DNA of 64,000 bases from Oceanispirochaeta sp963676905 (GTDB lineage: Bacteria; Spirochaetota; Spirochaetia; DSM-2461). Positions 1-8,961 of this stretch are shown one piece after another. A program made the position numbers and the translations under genes. The notes beneath the pieces were generated by a model, which saw only the letters and a program-made list of their open reading frames with translations, did not search any database and was not told the origin of the DNA. The stretch lies in contig CAXXVE010000001.1 of NCBI GenBank assembly GCA_963676905.2, positions 3,782,001 to 3,846,000 of the forward strand, read 5' to 3'. Each line of letters starts with the position of its first letter. Position 1 is the first letter of the stretch.

Positions 1-1094
1 TCAACCTCCCTCTCCATATGGGATACAGCGGTCACAGCCACACCTATGGGCGTGTTGATTTCGTGGGCGATCCCCCCCACCAGCCTCATTGTAATAGAGG
101 CCTTTTCGGAATCTGCAAGCCTGTCGGCAGCCTCCTTCAACTCCGCTGTCCGCCGGCTTACTTTGTCTTCGAGGGATTCGTTGAGCTCTTTCAGTTCGGT
201 TGTAGCCCGATCAACCCGCAGCTTCAGCACCCAGGAGAACAGAACCAGCAGGACCACCAGAATAAGCATTCCAACTGCGGCAAACCAGAACCAGTCCGGC
301 AGAACGACACGGAGACCGGCTTCCGAAGCAGTCCACAGAGTATAGAGGGACCAGTAGTATGAGACTGAATCATTTCTAAGCTCCCTTAAACGGGTACTGA
401 ACTGATCGACAAGAGGAATCATCCTGTAGTTTGAAGCAGAAGTAGCGGCATAGGCCCTGGTGGGTGCGAAAATCACTTCGGTTCCCCGAATCTGGGGTCT
501 TCCCAGAAGGAGGGTATTGTGGGCAACACCTCCGAAGACCTGTCCGCTGACCACTGCATTGACCATGGCATCTGCATTATCATAAATATCGATATTTACG
601 GTTATACCCAGGGTTTGCATATACTCTTTAAAGAGGCTCCCTGCCGCTTCGTCCCTTACAACGGCCACAGTTTTCCCCTGCAGTTCGTAAATATCATCCA
701 GACGACCGTCTTTTGCGATAAACAGCTGCCCCCATCCTGTAACAGAGGGTTCTTCAGGCCAGTGGAAAAGGGCCTCTCTCTGAGGCTGCCAGACAACGGC
801 GGGAAAGATATCGATTTCGTTATTTAACAGCCTGTCAATGAGGTCATAAAAATCTGAAACCACAAATTCAGGCTCATATCCGAACTCACTTACAAGCCGT
901 GAAAACAGATCAACCAGAAACCCTGTGGGCTGCCCCTGGTCATCGACCATCATAAAAGGGGGATGGTCAGGAACTATCCCTATACGGACAATCATCTCAT
1001 CCCTGTAGTCCCTGTCCTGTGCCTGTATAGAAACAGGGAGCGCTGTGACAAGAAAGAGTACTACAGATATTGATAAGAGACAGACCTTCCGCAT
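1..1094 (-). CDS. Sensor histidine kinase with periplasmic solute-binding domain (partial, 3' end cut)
   Basis: Read on the minus strand from ATG at 1094; 364 residues are visible before the window ends. A signal peptide (about 1-24) is followed by a solute-binding-protein family 3 fold to about residue 270 (I-V-R-I-G-I-V-P-D-H-P-P-F start, D-I-F-P-A-V region), one membrane helix near 280-300, a coiled coil, and a kinase H-box G-G-I-A-H-E-I-N-T-P. This is the build of an EvgS/BvgS-like sensor that binds a small ligand in the periplasm and phosphorylates a response regulator. The ATPase domain lies outside the window. The ligand is unknown. Confidence 0.85.
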   Translation of the reverse strand, partial: MRKVCLLSISVVLFLVTALPVSIQAQDRDYRDEMIVRIGIVPDHPPFMMVDDQGQPTGFLVDLFSRLVSEFGYEPEFVVSDFYDLIDRLLNNEIDIFPAVVWQPQREALFHWPEEPSVTGWGQLFIAKDGRLDDIYELQGKTVAVVRDEAAGSLFKEYMQTLGITVNIDIYDNADAMVNAVVSGQVFGGVAHNTLLLGRPQIRGTEVIFAPTRAYAATSASNYRMIPLVDQFSTRLRELRNDSVSYYWSLYTLWTASEAGLRVVLPDWFWFAAVGMLILVVLLVLFSWVLKLRVDRATTELKELNESLEDKVSRRTAELKEAADRLADSEKASITMRLVGGIAHEINTPIGVAVTAVSHMEREV

Positions 1095-1157
1095 ATCTGA
1101 ATTATAGGCAAAAATACTGTTCCCTGCATACAAAAATACAGACAGGGGGCTCCCAAA

Positions 1158-2456
1158 TCAGCTCTCAAGAACCAGTTCGGCGCTCTCCCCCTCTTTATGA
1201 TCATCGAGGTATGAGGTTCTCAGAACCATCACAAGACAGAGCATGTAGATACCCGTATTCAGAACAAAGGGCAGAATTCTGTTCAGAGATGAGAGGTAGC
1301 CGCTGATCCATCCGAAGGGGATTGAAAATCCGATCATAAGTACATAGATGACACCGTTCACCCGTGCCCGTTCCTCCTTGTCTACAAACCAGACCATCAG
1401 AGAGTCCCTGCGGGGACTGACGAGGGTAAAGGCAACAGCTTCGGCTATGACATAGAAAAAGAGGTACCTGATATTGGCACTGGGGGCTGAAACAAGAAGG
1501 ATGTTGGCTGCGATATAGAGTACCAGCCCCAGAGTCAGCATCTTTTTAAATGGAAACCGGTTGAAACGGTCCTGAAGCAGAAGCATAAAGGCGAGGACAA
1601 TGGCGGCCCTGATCATCGGAAAGATGGCCAGAAAGTGATCGGCGATCCCCAGATTCTTTGTTATATAGAGACCGAAAAAGTTTGTTGTAACGATATTGCC
1701 TATATTATACAGCACAAGAAAAGCTATGAGAAAGATTGTATGGGGTGCCTTGAGAATTCTGGAGATGACCGAACCGTACTCAAAAAGGAGTCTGCTCATC
1801 TTCACATCCGCTGTCTCCTTCTTACGGCGTATACCCATTTCAGTCTCGCTTGTTGCCAGAAAGAGAATAATAAACTTGGCCGTCATTGAGATAAATGTAA
1901 AAAGATAGAGAACCCTTACGGTTCTGACCATGGAAAACTGCTCCACAAAGAAGGCCGATACAGGAGCAAAGAAAACAGCCACAAGACCTGATATATGAAT
2001 CCAGGTATACACATTGACAAGAATGGAGTCGTCACAGTCTTCAACAAGAAGGCAGTTCCATGAGTTATTTGTAATCTGCCAGAAGCTGTTGAACATGGTC
2101 GCCGCAAGGAACCACCAGAAGTTCTGTGCGAATGCCCAGATAAGAGCGGGAACAGACCAGGACAGGGTATCGAATATGATTGTTGTCAGCCTGCGTCCAA
2201 GCTTGTCGGTAACAATTCCCCCCAGAATGGCGGCAGCCACCTGAAAGATCATCCCGATGCTTAAAAGAAGGCCGATCTGAGTATCGAGTACACCAAGAGC
2301 ATACATAAAAACAGTTGCAAAAGGGGCATACAGATTAAAGGGAATGCCCCATAGAGGTTCTGTATAGACACAGGCCCTTGGATTGCCCTCAAGATGGATG
2401 AGAGTCTTGAAAAGACCCTTTGAACTGCTATGCTTATGAGTACTTATTTTTGACAT
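1158..2456 (-). CDS. Major facilitator superfamily transporter
   Basis: A 432-residue integral membrane protein with about twelve hydrophobic helices. The loop G-G-I-V-T-D-K-L-G-R-R after the second or third helix is the MFS signature (G-x-x-x-D-x-x-G-R-R), and a second half-repeat with D-R-F-N-R-F-P follows mid-protein. The substrate cannot be told from sequence. It stands alone: the kinase fragment on the same strand starts 63 bp downstream, and ogt is divergent. No Shine-Dalgarno lies before the ATG, and a -10-like box sits 6 nt upstream, so the mRNA may be leaderless. Confidence 0.8.
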   Translation of the reverse strand: MSKISTHKHSSSKGLFKTLIHLEGNPRACVYTEPLWGIPFNLYAPFATVFMYALGVLDTQIGLLLSIGMIFQVAAAILGGIVTDKLGRRLTTIIFDTLSWSVPALIWAFAQNFWWFLAATMFNSFWQITNNSWNCLLVEDCDDSILVNVYTWIHISGLVAVFFAPVSAFFVEQFSMVRTVRVLYLFTFISMTAKFIILFLATSETEMGIRRKKETADVKMSRLLFEYGSVISRILKAPHTIFLIAFLVLYNIGNIVTTNFFGLYITKNLGIADHFLAIFPMIRAAIVLAFMLLLQDRFNRFPFKKMLTLGLVLYIAANILLVSAPSANIRYLFFYVIAEAVAFTLVSPRRDSLMVWFVDKEERARVNGVIYVLMIGFSIPFGWISGYLSSLNRILPFVLNTGIYMLCLVMVLRTSYLDDHKEGESAELVLES

Positions 2457-2462
2457 TGTTAC

Positions 2463-2492
2463 TTAATAGATCAGCTTTCCCCATTTATACAA
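2463..2492 (-). promoter_or_regulatory. Candidate promoter of the MFS gene, placed for a leaderless transcript
   Basis: On the minus strand, TTGTAT (2487-2492), an 18 bp spacer and TATTAA (2463-2468) precede the ATG at 2456 by 6 nt. Initiation about 7 nt after the -10 box would fall on the start codon. Confidence 0.4.
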
Positions 2493-2586
2493 GACCGGAA
2501 TTTGAAAAAAGAGCCTGAAATCGGGAAGAAATTGAGCCGATGGTGCTTTAGACTGACATAAACAGAGGAAAAAGGAGGCGAATGCC

Positions 2587-3093
2587 GTGAAAACAATATA
2601 TACAAGAGAGTATGAAAGCCCTGCGGGGATTCTGCTTCTGGGATCCCTTGAGAACAGGCTCTGCCTCTGCGACTGGAAGTTCCGCCGCAACCGAGAGGCA
2701 GTGGACCGCCGTATCTGCCGTATCCTGGGGGGGGAATACAGGGAGGGGAACAGCCCTGTACTTGATGAAGCTGCCCGAGAGCTCACAGCTTACTTTTCAG
2801 GGAGCCGTAATGAATTGAAAACTCCCCTTCTGCCGGCGGGAACGGAATTCCAGAACAGGGTATGGAAGGAACTGAAGGCAATTCCCCGGGGGACAACCCT
2901 GAGCTACCTTGAACTTGCCGGGCGGATTGATTCTGCGGGGTCTGTGAGGGCCTCGGCATCCGCCGTCGGTGCCAATGGACTGTCAATATTTATTCCCTGT
3001 CACAGGGTTATCGGCAAAAACGGAAAACTGACAGGCTATGCGGGGGGGCTGGACGCGAAAAAGATGCTCCTTGATATAGAGAACCGAGATTAG
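2587..3093 (+). CDS. ogt: Methylated-DNA--protein-cysteine S-methyltransferase
   Basis: A 168-residue suicide DNA repair protein that moves the alkyl group from O6-alkylguanine (and O4-alkylthymine) to its own cysteine. The active-site motif I-P-C-H-R-V-I-G has the acceptor Cys at residue 138, and the helix-turn-helix/arginine finger region (F-Q-N-R-V-W, G-T-T-L-S-Y, R-A-S-A-S-A-V) is intact. The usual N-P pair before the active site is replaced by G-L, a small deviation. The start is GTG with a strong AGGAGG eight bases upstream. It is 130 bp from the divergent MFS gene and 49 bp before the hemolysin III gene. Confidence 0.92.
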   Translation: MKTIYTREYESPAGILLLGSLENRLCLCDWKFRRNREAVDRRICRILGGEYREGNSPVLDEAARELTAYFSGSRNELKTPLLPAGTEFQNRVWKELKAIPRGTTLSYLELAGRIDSAGSVRASASAVGANGLSIFIPCHRVIGKNGKLTGYAGGLDAKKMLLDIENRD

Positions 3094-3130
3094 TCTATTC
3101 ATACCATAGCTCCTTATCATTGAGGGGGCT

Positions 3131-3136
3131 TATAAT
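3131..3136 (+). promoter_or_regulatory. TATAAT -10 box 6 nt before the hemolysin III start codon
   Basis: A perfect TATAAT is followed by six bases and then ATG at 3143. No good -35 box is visible. The only Shine-Dalgarno-like stretch (GAGGGGG, 3122-3127) is 15 nt from the ATG and upstream of the -10 box, so it would not be transcribed from this promoter. Confidence 0.4.
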
Positions 3137-3142
3137 GGCTCC

Positions 3143-3799
3143 ATGACTAGAACAGAATATACAATGGAAAACCACAGCATAGAAGAGAAATTAAGCTCCC
3201 TGACCCACAGCATTGGTGCGGGTATGAGTATCGCCGGGATGATAATCCTGCTGAGCAAGGCTGCATCCGGGGGAGGTTCTCCCCTTGCTGTTGTCTCATT
3301 TGCCCTTTACGGCGCCTTTCAAATCCTTCTGTACACATCCTCGGCTCTGACACACCAGTTTTCTGACATCCCAAGGGCCAGCAGGTTCTTCAGGATAGTA
3401 GATCAGGCTTCGATCTATCTTCTTATTGCAGGAACATACACCCCTGCGGTACTGCTTGGAATCGGAGGAACCTGGGGATGGAGCCTCTTTGGGATAATCT
3501 GGGGTCTGGCTCTTCTGGGAATACTGTCAAAGGCTCTTTTTTTCAGGGACAAACACATTGTTTCAGATCTCTTTTACCTGCCCATGGGCTGGCTTGTCAT
3601 CATTGCCCTGAAGCCTATGATCAATACAATGCCCGCCGAACTGATACGGTGGATAATTCTTGGAGGCGTCTTATACTCTCTGGGTATTGTCTTCTATCTG
3701 TGGAAACGGTTTCCCATGGGCCATGTTATATGGCACCTCTTTGTTCTGGCCGGTGGAATAGCCTTTTTTATGGGATTCTATCTTCATCTGCAGGTCTGA
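3143..3799 (+). CDS. Hemolysin III family (PAQR-type) membrane protein
   Basis: A 218-residue, seven-helix membrane protein. The PAQR/HlyIII signatures are present: S-S-A-L-T-H-Q-F near residue 73, D-Q-A-S-I-Y-L-L-I-A-G-T-Y-T-P near 91, and G-H-V-I-W-H-L-F near 197. These hold the conserved Ser, His and Asp and the C-terminal pair of His that form the zinc site in PAQR structures. The family is linked to membrane homeostasis; a real haemolytic role is doubtful. The gene ends 4 bp before the convergent diguanylate cyclase gene. Confidence 0.85.
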   Translation: MTRTEYTMENHSIEEKLSSLTHSIGAGMSIAGMIILLSKAASGGGSPLAVVSFALYGAFQILLYTSSALTHQFSDIPRASRFFRIVDQASIYLLIAGTYTPAVLLGIGGTWGWSLFGIIWGLALLGILSKALFFRDKHIVSDLFYLPMGWLVIIALKPMINTMPAELIRWIILGGVLYSLGIVFYLWKRFPMGHVIWHLFVLAGGIAFFMGFYLHLQV

Positions 3800-3803
3800 C
3801 ATT

Positions 3804-5219
3804 TCAGGCTTCCAGGCTGAACCAGCAGTTCCTCCCCCGGCTCTTTGCCGAATAGAGGGCTTTGTCGGCTGTATCCAGAAGCTGATCTATCTTCTCATCG
3901 CTCCTGTGGCTGCAGTAGCTTATGCCTATGGAGATTGTCAGAGTTCTGTTTATACCCGGGATCTTAAGATTCTCCACTCCGACCCTGATCCGTTCGGCGA
4001 TGACTTCGGCACCCTCGGTTTCTGTCTCGGGAAGCATCAGAGCGAATTCCTCTCCTCCGTAGCGGCATGCCAGATCGGATCTTCTTGAGTTTTCCATAAG
4101 GATTCTTCCAACCTCAACAAGCACATCATCACCGGCCTTGTGTCCGTATTCGTCGTTAACCCTCTTGAAATGATCCAGATCAAGCATCATAACAGCGACC
4201 TTTCTGTCATAGCGCTTTGAAAGGTCCAGAAGCTGTTCACCATGTTCATAGAACCAGCGGCGGGTCCTCAGTCCCGTCAGAGAATCGGTAATGGCAAGTT
4301 TCTTGATTTCATCATGCTGCAGGGCATTACGGAGAGCAATGGCTATAAAACCGGCAATCCCTCCTGCAAGATGCAGCTCCTCTTCACTGAAGCTGTCAGG
4401 GGGGATCTTATTGCAGGAGAGGAGTCCCAGGACCTTGCCCTCGGCAACAAGGGGAACTCCCATCCAGGAACTGATCCCCTCCTTCATGAGTGTCAGATAC
4501 TTCGCATCATAACCTGAAAGGTCATTGATAATCATGGCTTTTCCGGACTCAAGAACTTCACCATTTGGAGTTCTGTCCTTCAGAAAAATTTCATGCTTCA
4601 TGACTGGAAAATCCTCAGGCCATCCGGATGCGCCGATGATTCTCAGACGGTCACTTTCAAGAAGCTGAACTGAGATGCTGTCATAGGAGATGACCTGACG
4701 GGTCTTTTCAAGGACCATACCGATTGCCTCGTTCAGGTCCAGTATGGATGTGAGAGCCGCTCCGGCCTCAATAAGGATTTCAGCCTGGAGAGTCTGCCTT
4801 TCGGCCTCCTCAAGGGCCTGAGAGAGCTCCATCTCGTAGAGTTTAAGGTCTGTAATATCCCTGTCTGACCCCATATAGAGGGCGGGACTTCCATCAGATT
4901 CCCTTGATATAAAGTCCCCTGAGCTATAGACCCAGTGATAGGGACCGCTGCTGCTCTTTATACGGTAGATCTCATCAAAAATATCAGTTTCGCCCCGGGT
5001 GATCTGCTCCATTGCCTTTTTGACCCGATCAATATCATCGGGATGCAGAAATTCAAGCCAGCTCCGGTTGGCCATTTGCTCTTCTGTATAGCCCAGATCC
5101 GTCCAGAGATCGTTGCTGAATGCCTCACCTGTGGCGTAGTTATGAAGAAATACACCTAGCTTTGCCAGTGTCCTCATAAAGTATTTGATAGGAATTTCTC
5201 CGGATTTATCCAAACTCAT
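3804..5219 (-). CDS. Diguanylate cyclase, PAS-GAF-GGDEF
   Basis: A 471-residue cytosolic protein. It has a PAS domain at about 15-130 (F-L-H-P-D-D, H-W-V-Y-S-S-G-D-F, D-I-T-D-L-K end), a GAF domain at about 150-300 (S-W-M-G-V-P-L-V-A-E-G-K-V-L-G), and a C-terminal GGDEF domain from about 310. The active site reads Y-G-G-E-E-F, and an R-x-x-D product-inhibition site lies five residues upstream, so the enzyme should make c-di-GMP from GTP and be feedback inhibited. It is divergent from the kinase/HD-GYP pair at 5381-8153, which suggests opposing control of c-di-GMP. Confidence 0.93.
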   Translation of the reverse strand: MSLDKSGEIPIKYFMRTLAKLGVFLHNYATGEAFSNDLWTDLGYTEEQMANRSWLEFLHPDDIDRVKKAMEQITRGETDIFDEIYRIKSSSGPYHWVYSSGDFISRESDGSPALYMGSDRDITDLKLYEMELSQALEEAERQTLQAEILIEAGAALTSILDLNEAIGMVLEKTRQVISYDSISVQLLESDRLRIIGASGWPEDFPVMKHEIFLKDRTPNGEVLESGKAMIINDLSGYDAKYLTLMKEGISSWMGVPLVAEGKVLGLLSCNKIPPDSFSEEELHLAGGIAGFIAIALRNALQHDEIKKLAITDSLTGLRTRRWFYEHGEQLLDLSKRYDRKVAVMMLDLDHFKRVNDEYGHKAGDDVLVEVGRILMENSRRSDLACRYGGEEFALMLPETETEGAEVIAERIRVGVENLKIPGINRTLTISIGISYCSHRSDEKIDQLLDTADKALYSAKSRGRNCWFSLEA

Positions 5220-5380
5220 TGGTTCCGTCCCATAGTGGTATTTTTAAAACTTAACCAATATCAGGACATTTGTAAAACACTTTAGCAGGATTGGCATCTC
5301 ATATTGCTGTTTCAACAATCTGTATACAGTCAGAACATTTTATCTGGAGTTCGGCTCGTCGATAGAATATCATTTAAAGG

Positions 5381-7045
5381 GTGAAACTCATTCCTCTTCT
5401 TCCAGTGCTTATATCTCTTACTCTGTTTTTGATTCTGCTTATACTTCTGAAGCGGCAGAAAAAACAGCTGGATAAACTCAGGAACAGGGAGAGGATGCTG
5501 AATACAACCTTTGATCAGTCCTATCAGTTTATAGGACTTCTCGATCTCGAGGGAAAAATCATAGAGATAAACAATGCCGCCCGTGGGCTTGTGAGAAAGG
5601 ACATTCAGGATTACAGAGACAGGCAGCTCTGGGATGTCAGCATATTTCCCGATGACCGGAACCTTCACCAATGGACCGGAGAGGCTGTAAAACAAGCGCA
5701 GAAGGGCATCACAAGCCGCAAATACATTGAGATGACCCCGAACAGGGGAAAGAAAATATTTATAGATATGTCTGTAAAACCCATACTGGACAGCAGAGGC
5801 CGACCGGTTCAGATAATTTGCGAGGGACGTGACATCACCGACAGGGAAGAAGCCCTGAAACTTATAGAAAACCTTAAAAACTCATTAAAGAGCATCATAG
5901 ACTCAATGCCTTCTCTTCTTATCGGAGTCGACAGCGGCGGCCGGATCACCCACTGGAACAGGGCTGCTGAAGACAGAACGGGAGTTACTGCCTCTGAAGC
6001 GGAAAACAGAGATCTCTATGAGGTATTTCCTGACTTTCCTCTTGAGAGGGAAGACCTCAGCGGGCCGCTAAAGGAGAACAGACTCTGGAGCAAAAGAATT
6101 CAGAACAAACTGAACTGGCTGGAACTCAGCCTCTTCCCTCTAGTCGGCGGGACACAGGGAAGGGCAGTGATAAGGATTGACGATATAACAGAGAAGGTCA
6201 GGCTTGATGAACTGATGGTGAACAATGAGAAGATGGTCTCAGTCGGAGGTCTGGCTTCCGGTCTTGCCCATGAGATCAACACACCCCTTTCAGGCATCAT
6301 ACAGAGCGCCGACCTTATAAGAAGAAGGCTGACAGATTCTTCTATGACTGCCAACATTAGAAGCGCCGAAGAGGCGGGCACCGATATGGAGAGCCTTGTC
6401 CGCTATATGGATGCACGGGGTATTCCGGGAATACTGCAGGCAATCAATCACTCAGGGATCAGAGCTGCGGCCATAATCAAGAACATGCTGGATTTCACAA
6501 GAATCAGCGATTCATCATTCAGAGACTGCGACATAACCGAACTCATAGACAATACCCTGGAACTGGCAAGGAGCGATTATGACCTGAAGTCAAAGTATGA
6601 TTTCAAGTCCATTGATATAATAAGGCACTATCAGGATGATCTGCCTCCGGTTCCCTGCAAGGCCGACAAGTTTCAGCAGGTTCTTCTGAATATAGTAAAA
6701 AATGCTGCACAGGCCCTCTCGTCGCGGAAGGACAGTTCAGAACCGCCTCGAATAGAGATATCCCTCAAAACAGAGAGGAAGGATCTCTGCCTTGTAATAG
6801 CCGACAACGGTCCGGGAATGGATGAGGGAGTCAGAACAAGGGTATTTGAGCCCTTCTTCACAACCCGGGAGATCGGATCGGCCACTGGCCTTGGACTCTC
6901 GGTATCCTATTTTATAGTCACTGAGAATCTCAACGGAACAATTTCACTAGAATCTTCCCCCGGTCGGGGTGCTGTATTCACAATAAGACTTCCATTAAAG
7001 CAAAGTACTCATGATTTCAAAGGAGAAGTAGACGATGAAGCTTAA
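5381..7045 (+). CDS. PAS-domain sensor histidine kinase
   Basis: A 554-residue kinase. It has one N-terminal membrane helix (3-22), PAS domains at about 40-165 and 175-280, a HisKA domain with phospho-accepting His297 in G-L-A-H-E-I-N-T-P, and an HATPase_c domain with N-A-A-Q-A, D-N-G-P-G-M and T-G-L-G-L boxes. The start is GTG directly after an in-frame stop, with AAAGG touching it; this spacing is poor, so the true start is uncertain. The last 11 bp overlap the HD-GYP response regulator, so the two are translationally coupled and almost surely form a phosphorelay pair. Confidence 0.92.
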   Translation: MKLIPLLPVLISLTLFLILLILLKRQKKQLDKLRNRERMLNTTFDQSYQFIGLLDLEGKIIEINNAARGLVRKDIQDYRDRQLWDVSIFPDDRNLHQWTGEAVKQAQKGITSRKYIEMTPNRGKKIFIDMSVKPILDSRGRPVQIICEGRDITDREEALKLIENLKNSLKSIIDSMPSLLIGVDSGGRITHWNRAAEDRTGVTASEAENRDLYEVFPDFPLEREDLSGPLKENRLWSKRIQNKLNWLELSLFPLVGGTQGRAVIRIDDITEKVRLDELMVNNEKMVSVGGLASGLAHEINTPLSGIIQSADLIRRRLTDSSMTANIRSAEEAGTDMESLVRYMDARGIPGILQAINHSGIRAAAIIKNMLDFTRISDSSFRDCDITELIDNTLELARSDYDLKSKYDFKSIDIIRHYQDDLPPVPCKADKFQQVLLNIVKNAAQALSSRKDSSEPPRIEISLKTERKDLCLVIADNGPGMDEGVRTRVFEPFFTTREIGSATGLGLSVSYFIVTENLNGTISLESSPGRGAVFTIRLPLKQSTHDFKGEVDDEA

Positions 7046-8153
7046 AATTCTGGTCATTGATGATGAGCCTGTCCTCAGGCAGGTTCTTCAGTTTTACCTG
7101 GAGGACAATGAGTATGAAGTCCTCACTGCTGAAAACGGCAGGCTCGGTATTGAATCAGCCCGCAGCGTAAGACCGGATGTTGTTCTGACCGATTTGAGAA
7201 TGCCCGAAGCCGACGGACTTGAGGTGCTTGCAGCTGTAAGGGAGCTTGACCCTGAGATTCCTGTTATCGTGATATCAGGCGCCAACAGAATGGATGATGC
7301 CGTTCAGGCTCTGAGGCTGGGAGCCTGGGATTATCTTATAAAACCGATACAGGATCTTGAGATCCTTGAATATACACTGAATAAAGTCCTTGAGAAATCA
7401 AGGCTTCTTAAGGAGAACCGTCAGTACAGGGAACACCTGGAAGATCTTGTAAAGATCAGGACAGAAGAGCTTGAGGTCCGGAATCATCAGCTTGACCTTT
7501 CAAGACGTCAGATCATCGGTATTCTGTCGCAGGCAGCCGAGTTTAAGGATTTTGAGACAGGAAACCACTTTCTCAGGGTATCGGAGTACACCGCCTGCCT
7601 GGCAGAAGCCCTGGGCTGGAGCCAAAAAAAAATCAGCCTTGTGAGGCTTGCAGCCCCCGTCCATGATATCGGTAAGATAGGGATTCCAGACAATATCCTT
7701 CTGAAAGAGGGAAAACTGACACCCGATGAGTGGGAGGAGATGAAGAATCACTGCCGCTACGGCCACAGTATCCTATCGGAGAACCGATTTCTCAGAAGTT
7801 TTATTGAAGAGGGAGAAAAAGGGACTTCAGCGGTAGACCTGGCCGAAGCCGGAGGCATTATCACAACTGCCGCAACCATCGCCCTGAACCATCATGAAAA
7901 GTGGGACGGAAGCGGTTACCCCACCGGCCTGGCAGGCACCGACATTCCCATAGAAGCCCGGATAACGGCAATTGTAGATGTATTTGATGCCCTCAGCAGC
8001 AACAGACCCTACAAGAAAGCTTGGCCGGAAGAGGAGTGCCTTGCCTATCTGACAGAACAGAAGGGAAAGCACTTTGATCCTGAGCTTGTTGATGCATTTA
8101 CGGATAACCTTGAAAAAATAAGAAAAATACGCGACGAGTTTTCAGCAGACTGA
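7035..8153 (+). CDS. Response regulator with HD-GYP phosphodiesterase output (RpfG type)
   Basis: 372 residues. The receiver domain (1-120) has phospho-accepting Asp53 in L-T-D-L-R-M-P, the acidic pair D9-D10 and Lys103. A coiled coil (125-155) leads to an HD-GYP domain with His210-Asp211 in V-H-D-I-G-K-I-G-I-P and the full H286-H-E-x-x-D-G-x-G-Y-P296 motif. It should hydrolyse c-di-GMP to GMP when phosphorylated by the overlapping upstream kinase. A roughly 10-residue stretch around 258-270 (E-E-G-E-K-G-T-S-A) looks like a small extra loop. The gene ends 6 bp from a convergent gene. Confidence 0.95.
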   Translation: MKLKILVIDDEPVLRQVLQFYLEDNEYEVLTAENGRLGIESARSVRPDVVLTDLRMPEADGLEVLAAVRELDPEIPVIVISGANRMDDAVQALRLGAWDYLIKPIQDLEILEYTLNKVLEKSRLLKENRQYREHLEDLVKIRTEELEVRNHQLDLSRRQIIGILSQAAEFKDFETGNHFLRVSEYTACLAEALGWSQKKISLVRLAAPVHDIGKIGIPDNILLKEGKLTPDEWEEMKNHCRYGHSILSENRFLRSFIEEGEKGTSAVDLAEAGGIITTAATIALNHHEKWDGSGYPTGLAGTDIPIEARITAIVDVFDALSSNRPYKKAWPEEECLAYLTEQKGKHFDPELVDAFTDNLEKIRKIRDEFSAD

Positions 8154-8159
8154 AAATAA

Positions 8160-8780
8160 TCAGGAACTCTGTTCAAGCCTCTTCAGCAGATTCCCGGAGA
8201 TACCCTCGATATAGAATCCCATATTGTAGTCATAGCTGGGAACTGTAAAAAAAATATCCAGAATACCCGCCAGCCTCGCCTCGCATATAAACTCAAGATT
8301 GATAAGACTGCCTTCTCCCTCTTTGACAATAAAGGAGTACCGCGCCTCCTTGAGAAAAGCAGTTCCCCCGATATATATAAAGCTGAGAGAGTCCACATCG
8401 CCTGAAGAATCCAGGCAGACTTCTGTCTGAAAGGGAGCCTTGAGCCCTCTGAACTTCATAAAGCGGTTCAGATTATAGATAATTGTGAATTTGCTGCTGT
8501 CTTTTTTATCGGGAATCAGATCAACCAAAAAAGCAGGCAGGGCCTCCGCCCCTTCTCCGCTCCCATCCAGCCCCTTCAAGGCCCAGCTGTTATAGCTCCG
8601 GGTATCAATAAGAATTGAGTTAAGGACTTTCCGGTTTCCCTCTTCTATACGGACTGTTCCCCGGCTCTCATATACCTTGTCATCCCTGTAAACCGTATGA
8701 AAGGGTATATCCTCAGCAGCAAGAGGAAGGACTGCCAGAAGAAGAGGTATCAATATAAGTAACCGGTGGAAACATCGCAT
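8160..8780 (-). CDS. Secreted protein of unknown function (possible START/SRPBCC-like)
   Basis: About 206 residues with a clear signal peptide (R-C-F-H-R-L-L-I-L-I-P then hydrophobic run, cleavage near A-A-E). The body alternates beta-strand-like segments (T-V-Y-R-D-D-K-V-Y-E-S-R-G-T-V-R-I, K-F-T-I-I-Y-N-L-N-R-F) and ends with a helix. This layout recalls START-like polyketide-cyclase folds, but no family motif is recognised. ATG 8780 is chosen because it gives a compact signal peptide; an in-frame ATG at 8798 would add six residues and overlap a TATAAT box. Function unknown. Confidence 0.6.
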   Translation of the reverse strand: MRCFHRLLILIPLLLAVLPLAAEDIPFHTVYRDDKVYESRGTVRIEEGNRKVLNSILIDTRSYNSWALKGLDGSGEGAEALPAFLVDLIPDKKDSSKFTIIYNLNRFMKFRGLKAPFQTEVCLDSSGDVDSLSFIYIGGTAFLKEARYSFIVKEGEGSLINLEFICEARLAGILDIFFTVPSYDYNMGFYIEGISGNLLKRLEQSS

Positions 8781-8865
8781 ACCATTATAGTACTCCATTT
8801 TTATATGTTTTCAACACATGAACAGGCCTATTGTCCTTGAAATATAAGAACGGGGCATTCAGCCA

Positions 8866-8894
8866 TTGACAGTTGGGTTCAGAGCGCCTATAAA
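8866..8894 (+). promoter_or_regulatory. Strong sigma-70 promoter of the MATE-TetR operon
   Basis: TTGACA (8866-8871), a 17 bp spacer and TATAAA (8889-8894). Transcription would start near 8901, about 60 nt before the preferred ATG at 8962. Confidence 0.75.
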
Positions 8895-8911
8895 CTAGAA
8901 AACGAGTAGAT

Positions 8912-8924
8912 TGAACGTAGTTCA
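8912..8924. promoter_or_regulatory. Perfect 13-bp palindrome, candidate TetR operator
   Basis: TGAACGTAGTTCA is a palindrome (5-bp arms, 3-bp centre) lying about 11 nt after the predicted transcription start. Its place suits repression by the TetR protein encoded at the end of the same operon. The assignment is inference. Confidence 0.45.
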
Positions 8925-8961
8925 TTTAAAAAAGAGGGTTTGTTTCAAGGATTCCAGAATC

